Of a DNA stretch of 64,000 nucleotides, positions 62,907 to 64,000 are shown piece after piece (the stretch's first letter is position 1; each line of letters begins with the position of its first letter). The notes under the pieces were generated by a model. The model worked only from the letters and a program-made list of their open reading frames with translations. It did no database searches and was not told the origin of the DNA. Made by a program: the position numbers and the translations under genes. The stretch lies in the NCBI RefSeq assembly GCF_030538655.1, contig NZ_JAUNTO010000005.1:1-64000 (forward strand), given 5' to 3'. The DNA is from Paracoccus sp. (in: a-proteobacteria) (GTDB taxonomy: Bacteria > Pseudomonadota > Alphaproteobacteria > Rhodobacterales > Rhodobacteraceae).

Positions 62907-62921
62907 GCGTATTTGGGCAAA
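62907..62921 (+). repeat. Interspersed intergenic motif GCGTATTTGGGCAAA, copy 2
   Basis: Lies between purH and the rsmB-type gene. Differs from copy 1 at one base. Both copies are intergenic. Confidence 0.5.
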
Positions 62922-62943
62922 CAGCGGGACGGCCTGAATACGC

Positions 62944-64000
62944 TCAGGCAGGTTTTCGCAGTCTTGCGATAAAGAACCCGTCCATACCGCCCTGATCCGG
63001 CCAGTAATCGGGGCGCAGGCGCAGGCCGGTTTTGGTCAGCCATGTCGGATCGGTGCCGGAGATCGCGGGCGTGTCGGCGGTCAGGCCGGGGTAGCGGGCC
63101 AGGGCGGCGGTGATCTGATCCTCGCCCTCGGCGGGCAGTAGCGAGCAGACGGCGTAGGTCAGACGACCGCCGGGCGGCAGCAGGCTCAGCGCGTGGTCGA
63201 TCAGGCGGGCTTGCAGCGCGGTCAGATCGGCGATGCCGCTGCCGTCGCGCAGGAAGGGCAGGTCGGGGTGGCGGCGGATGGTGCCGGTGGCGGAACAGGG
63301 CGCGTCCAGCAGGATGGCGTCGGGCGGGCTGTCGGGGCGGTAGTCCAGCGCGTCGGCTGTCACCAGCCGGGCCGTCAGACCGCAGCGGGTCAGGTTTTCC
63401 TGCACGCGCGCCATGCGGGGGGCCGAGATGTCCACCGCCGTCACCTCCGCCCCCGCAGCGGCCAGTTGCAGCGTCTTGCCGCCCGGCGCGGCGCAGAGGT
63501 CGAGGATCTTTTCGCTGGGGCGCGGGTCCAGCGCGCGCACGGCCAAGGCGGCGGCAGCGTCCTGCACCCACCAGGTGCCGTCCGCGTATCCGGGCAGGGC
63601 TGACACCTGCGACCCGGCGGGCAGGCGATATGATCCGGTCGGCAGAGCCTCGCCCGGCGCATCCGCCGTTTTCGGGGTCAGGTCCAGCGGCGCCCCGGCC
63701 TGATGGGCGGCCTCGATGGCGCGCGCGGTCTCATCGCCCCAAGCCGCCACCACCGGCGCGCGCAGCCAATCGGGCATTCGCTGCGGGGGCAGGGCGTCCC
63801 ACCCCTCTGCCTGCGCCGCCTTTCGCAGCACCGCATTGGCCATGCCCGCCGCCGCCCGCCCGCGCGGGCCAAGGCCGCGCACCAGCGCCACGGCGGCATT
63901 GACGACACCGTGCGGGGCTTCGCCCAACTCCAGCATTTCCACGACCGCCATGCGCAGGATTTCCCCGACATCGGGCCGGGGCCGCCGGTCCATCAGCGCG
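62944..64000 (-). CDS. rsmB: RsmB-type 16S rRNA (cytosine-C5) methyltransferase, 5' end outside window
   Basis: At least 349 aa visible; the frame runs off the window edge, so the start is missing. N-terminal NusB-like helices (about 1-100), then a Rossmann methyltransferase: CAAPGGKT (AdoMet), DAPCSATG (motif IV Cys) and YAVCSLLPAEGE (catalytic Cys). Methylates C967-type sites of 16S rRNA. Confidence 0.88.
   Translation of the reverse strand, partial: ALMDRRPRPDVGEILRMAVVEMLELGEAPHGVVNAAVALVRGLGPRGRAAAGMANAVLRKAAQAEGWDALPPQRMPDWLRAPVVAAWGDETARAIEAAHQAGAPLDLTPKTADAPGEALPTGSYRLPAGSQVSALPGYADGTWWVQDAAAALAVRALDPRPSEKILDLCAAPGGKTLQLAAAGAEVTAVDISAPRMARVQENLTRCGLTARLVTADALDYRPDSPPDAILLDAPCSATGTIRRHPDLPFLRDGSGIADLTALQARLIDHALSLLPPGGRLTYAVCSLLPAEGEDQITAALARYPGLTADTPAISGTDPTWLTKTGLRLRPDYWPDQGGMDGFFIARLRKPA

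Noticed and set aside
60840..62972. 710-codon plus-strand frame
   Set aside because: Antisense to lspA and purH, Arg/His/Gly-rich and without recognisable domains.
1..64000. CRISPR arrays, rRNA and tRNA genes, insertion sequences
   Set aside because: No regularly spaced repeats, no tRNA cloverleaf or rRNA segments, and no transposase other than the phage A protein were seen.

Overview
The window is GC-rich DNA from an alphaproteobacterium of the Rhodobacterales, most like Paracoccus or a close relative. This rests on codon use, on the host gene set (CnoX/LON-domain/Trm112 cluster, DUF3035 lipoprotein next to lspA, paired M16 peptidases) and on overall gene style; I could not run a taxonomic search. 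It has two parts: a complete transposable prophage (56-35955) and about 28 kb of chromosome carrying a quorum-sensing locus and housekeeping genes.

Prophage. The ends can be read to the base. A 5-bp duplication, AGCAG, sits at 51-55 and 35956-35960, and the element starts TGT and ends ACA. Inverted GGGACACTTGAAT end sites match the organisation of Mu ends: three sites on the left, two on the right spaced 22 bp apart. Leftward are a CI/LexA-type repressor and tiny overlapping ORFs. Rightward come early genes (ParB-like, MuA-like DDE transposase, MuB-like ATPase, DUF3164), a leader resembling the phage C4 antisense RNA in front of an ORF6N antirepressor-type gene, GemA and a Mor-type activator. 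Then follow lysis genes, Mu-type packaging and head genes (gp27/28/29/30, protease with nested scaffold, major capsid, gp36, G, gp37), and a tail module in P2 order (V, W, J, I, fibre, FI, FII, E/E', T, U, X, D). The phage therefore joins a Mu replication and head half to a P2 tail half. Accessory items of most interest are a 76-aa Acb2/Tad1-like candidate anti-defence protein among head genes, a PhoD-type phosphatase domain inside the giant tail fibre protein, a P2-style T TTT TTG frameshift site in E, a free-standing FtsK-gamma-like winged helix, and an extra C-terminal domain on the gp30-like protein.

Quorum-sensing locus (about 36.0-39.1 kb). The prophage right end lies just upstream of a 4'-phosphopantetheinyl-transferase-like gene that appears to have lost its catalytic residues. 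It is followed by a LuxI-family AHL synthase, a small unknown gene and a LuxR-family regulator. Palindromes sharing the core CGCAATTG lie in front of the first gene, luxI and luxR.

Housekeeping region (40-64 kb). Plus strand: glutathionyl-hydroquinone reductase-like GST, CnoX-like thioredoxin, LON-domain protein, Trm112-like protein, free-methionine sulfoxide reductase, two GFA-type zinc proteins (the second broken by a 14-bp tandem duplication), LysE exporter, RluA-type pseudouridine synthase, two saccharopine-dehydrogenase-type enzymes and a PQQ-type sugar dehydrogenase. Minus strand: PepSY-like secreted protein, GNAT-type acetyltransferase, MFS transporter, DUF3775, membrane protein plus mutL, M16 peptidase pair, NAD(P)-dependent reductase, cytochrome P450, DUF3035 lipoprotein, lspA, purH and an rsmB-type methyltransferase cut by the window edge. 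Stretches without a convincing gene are 223-508, 17396-17727, 38061-38392 and 39080-39999.
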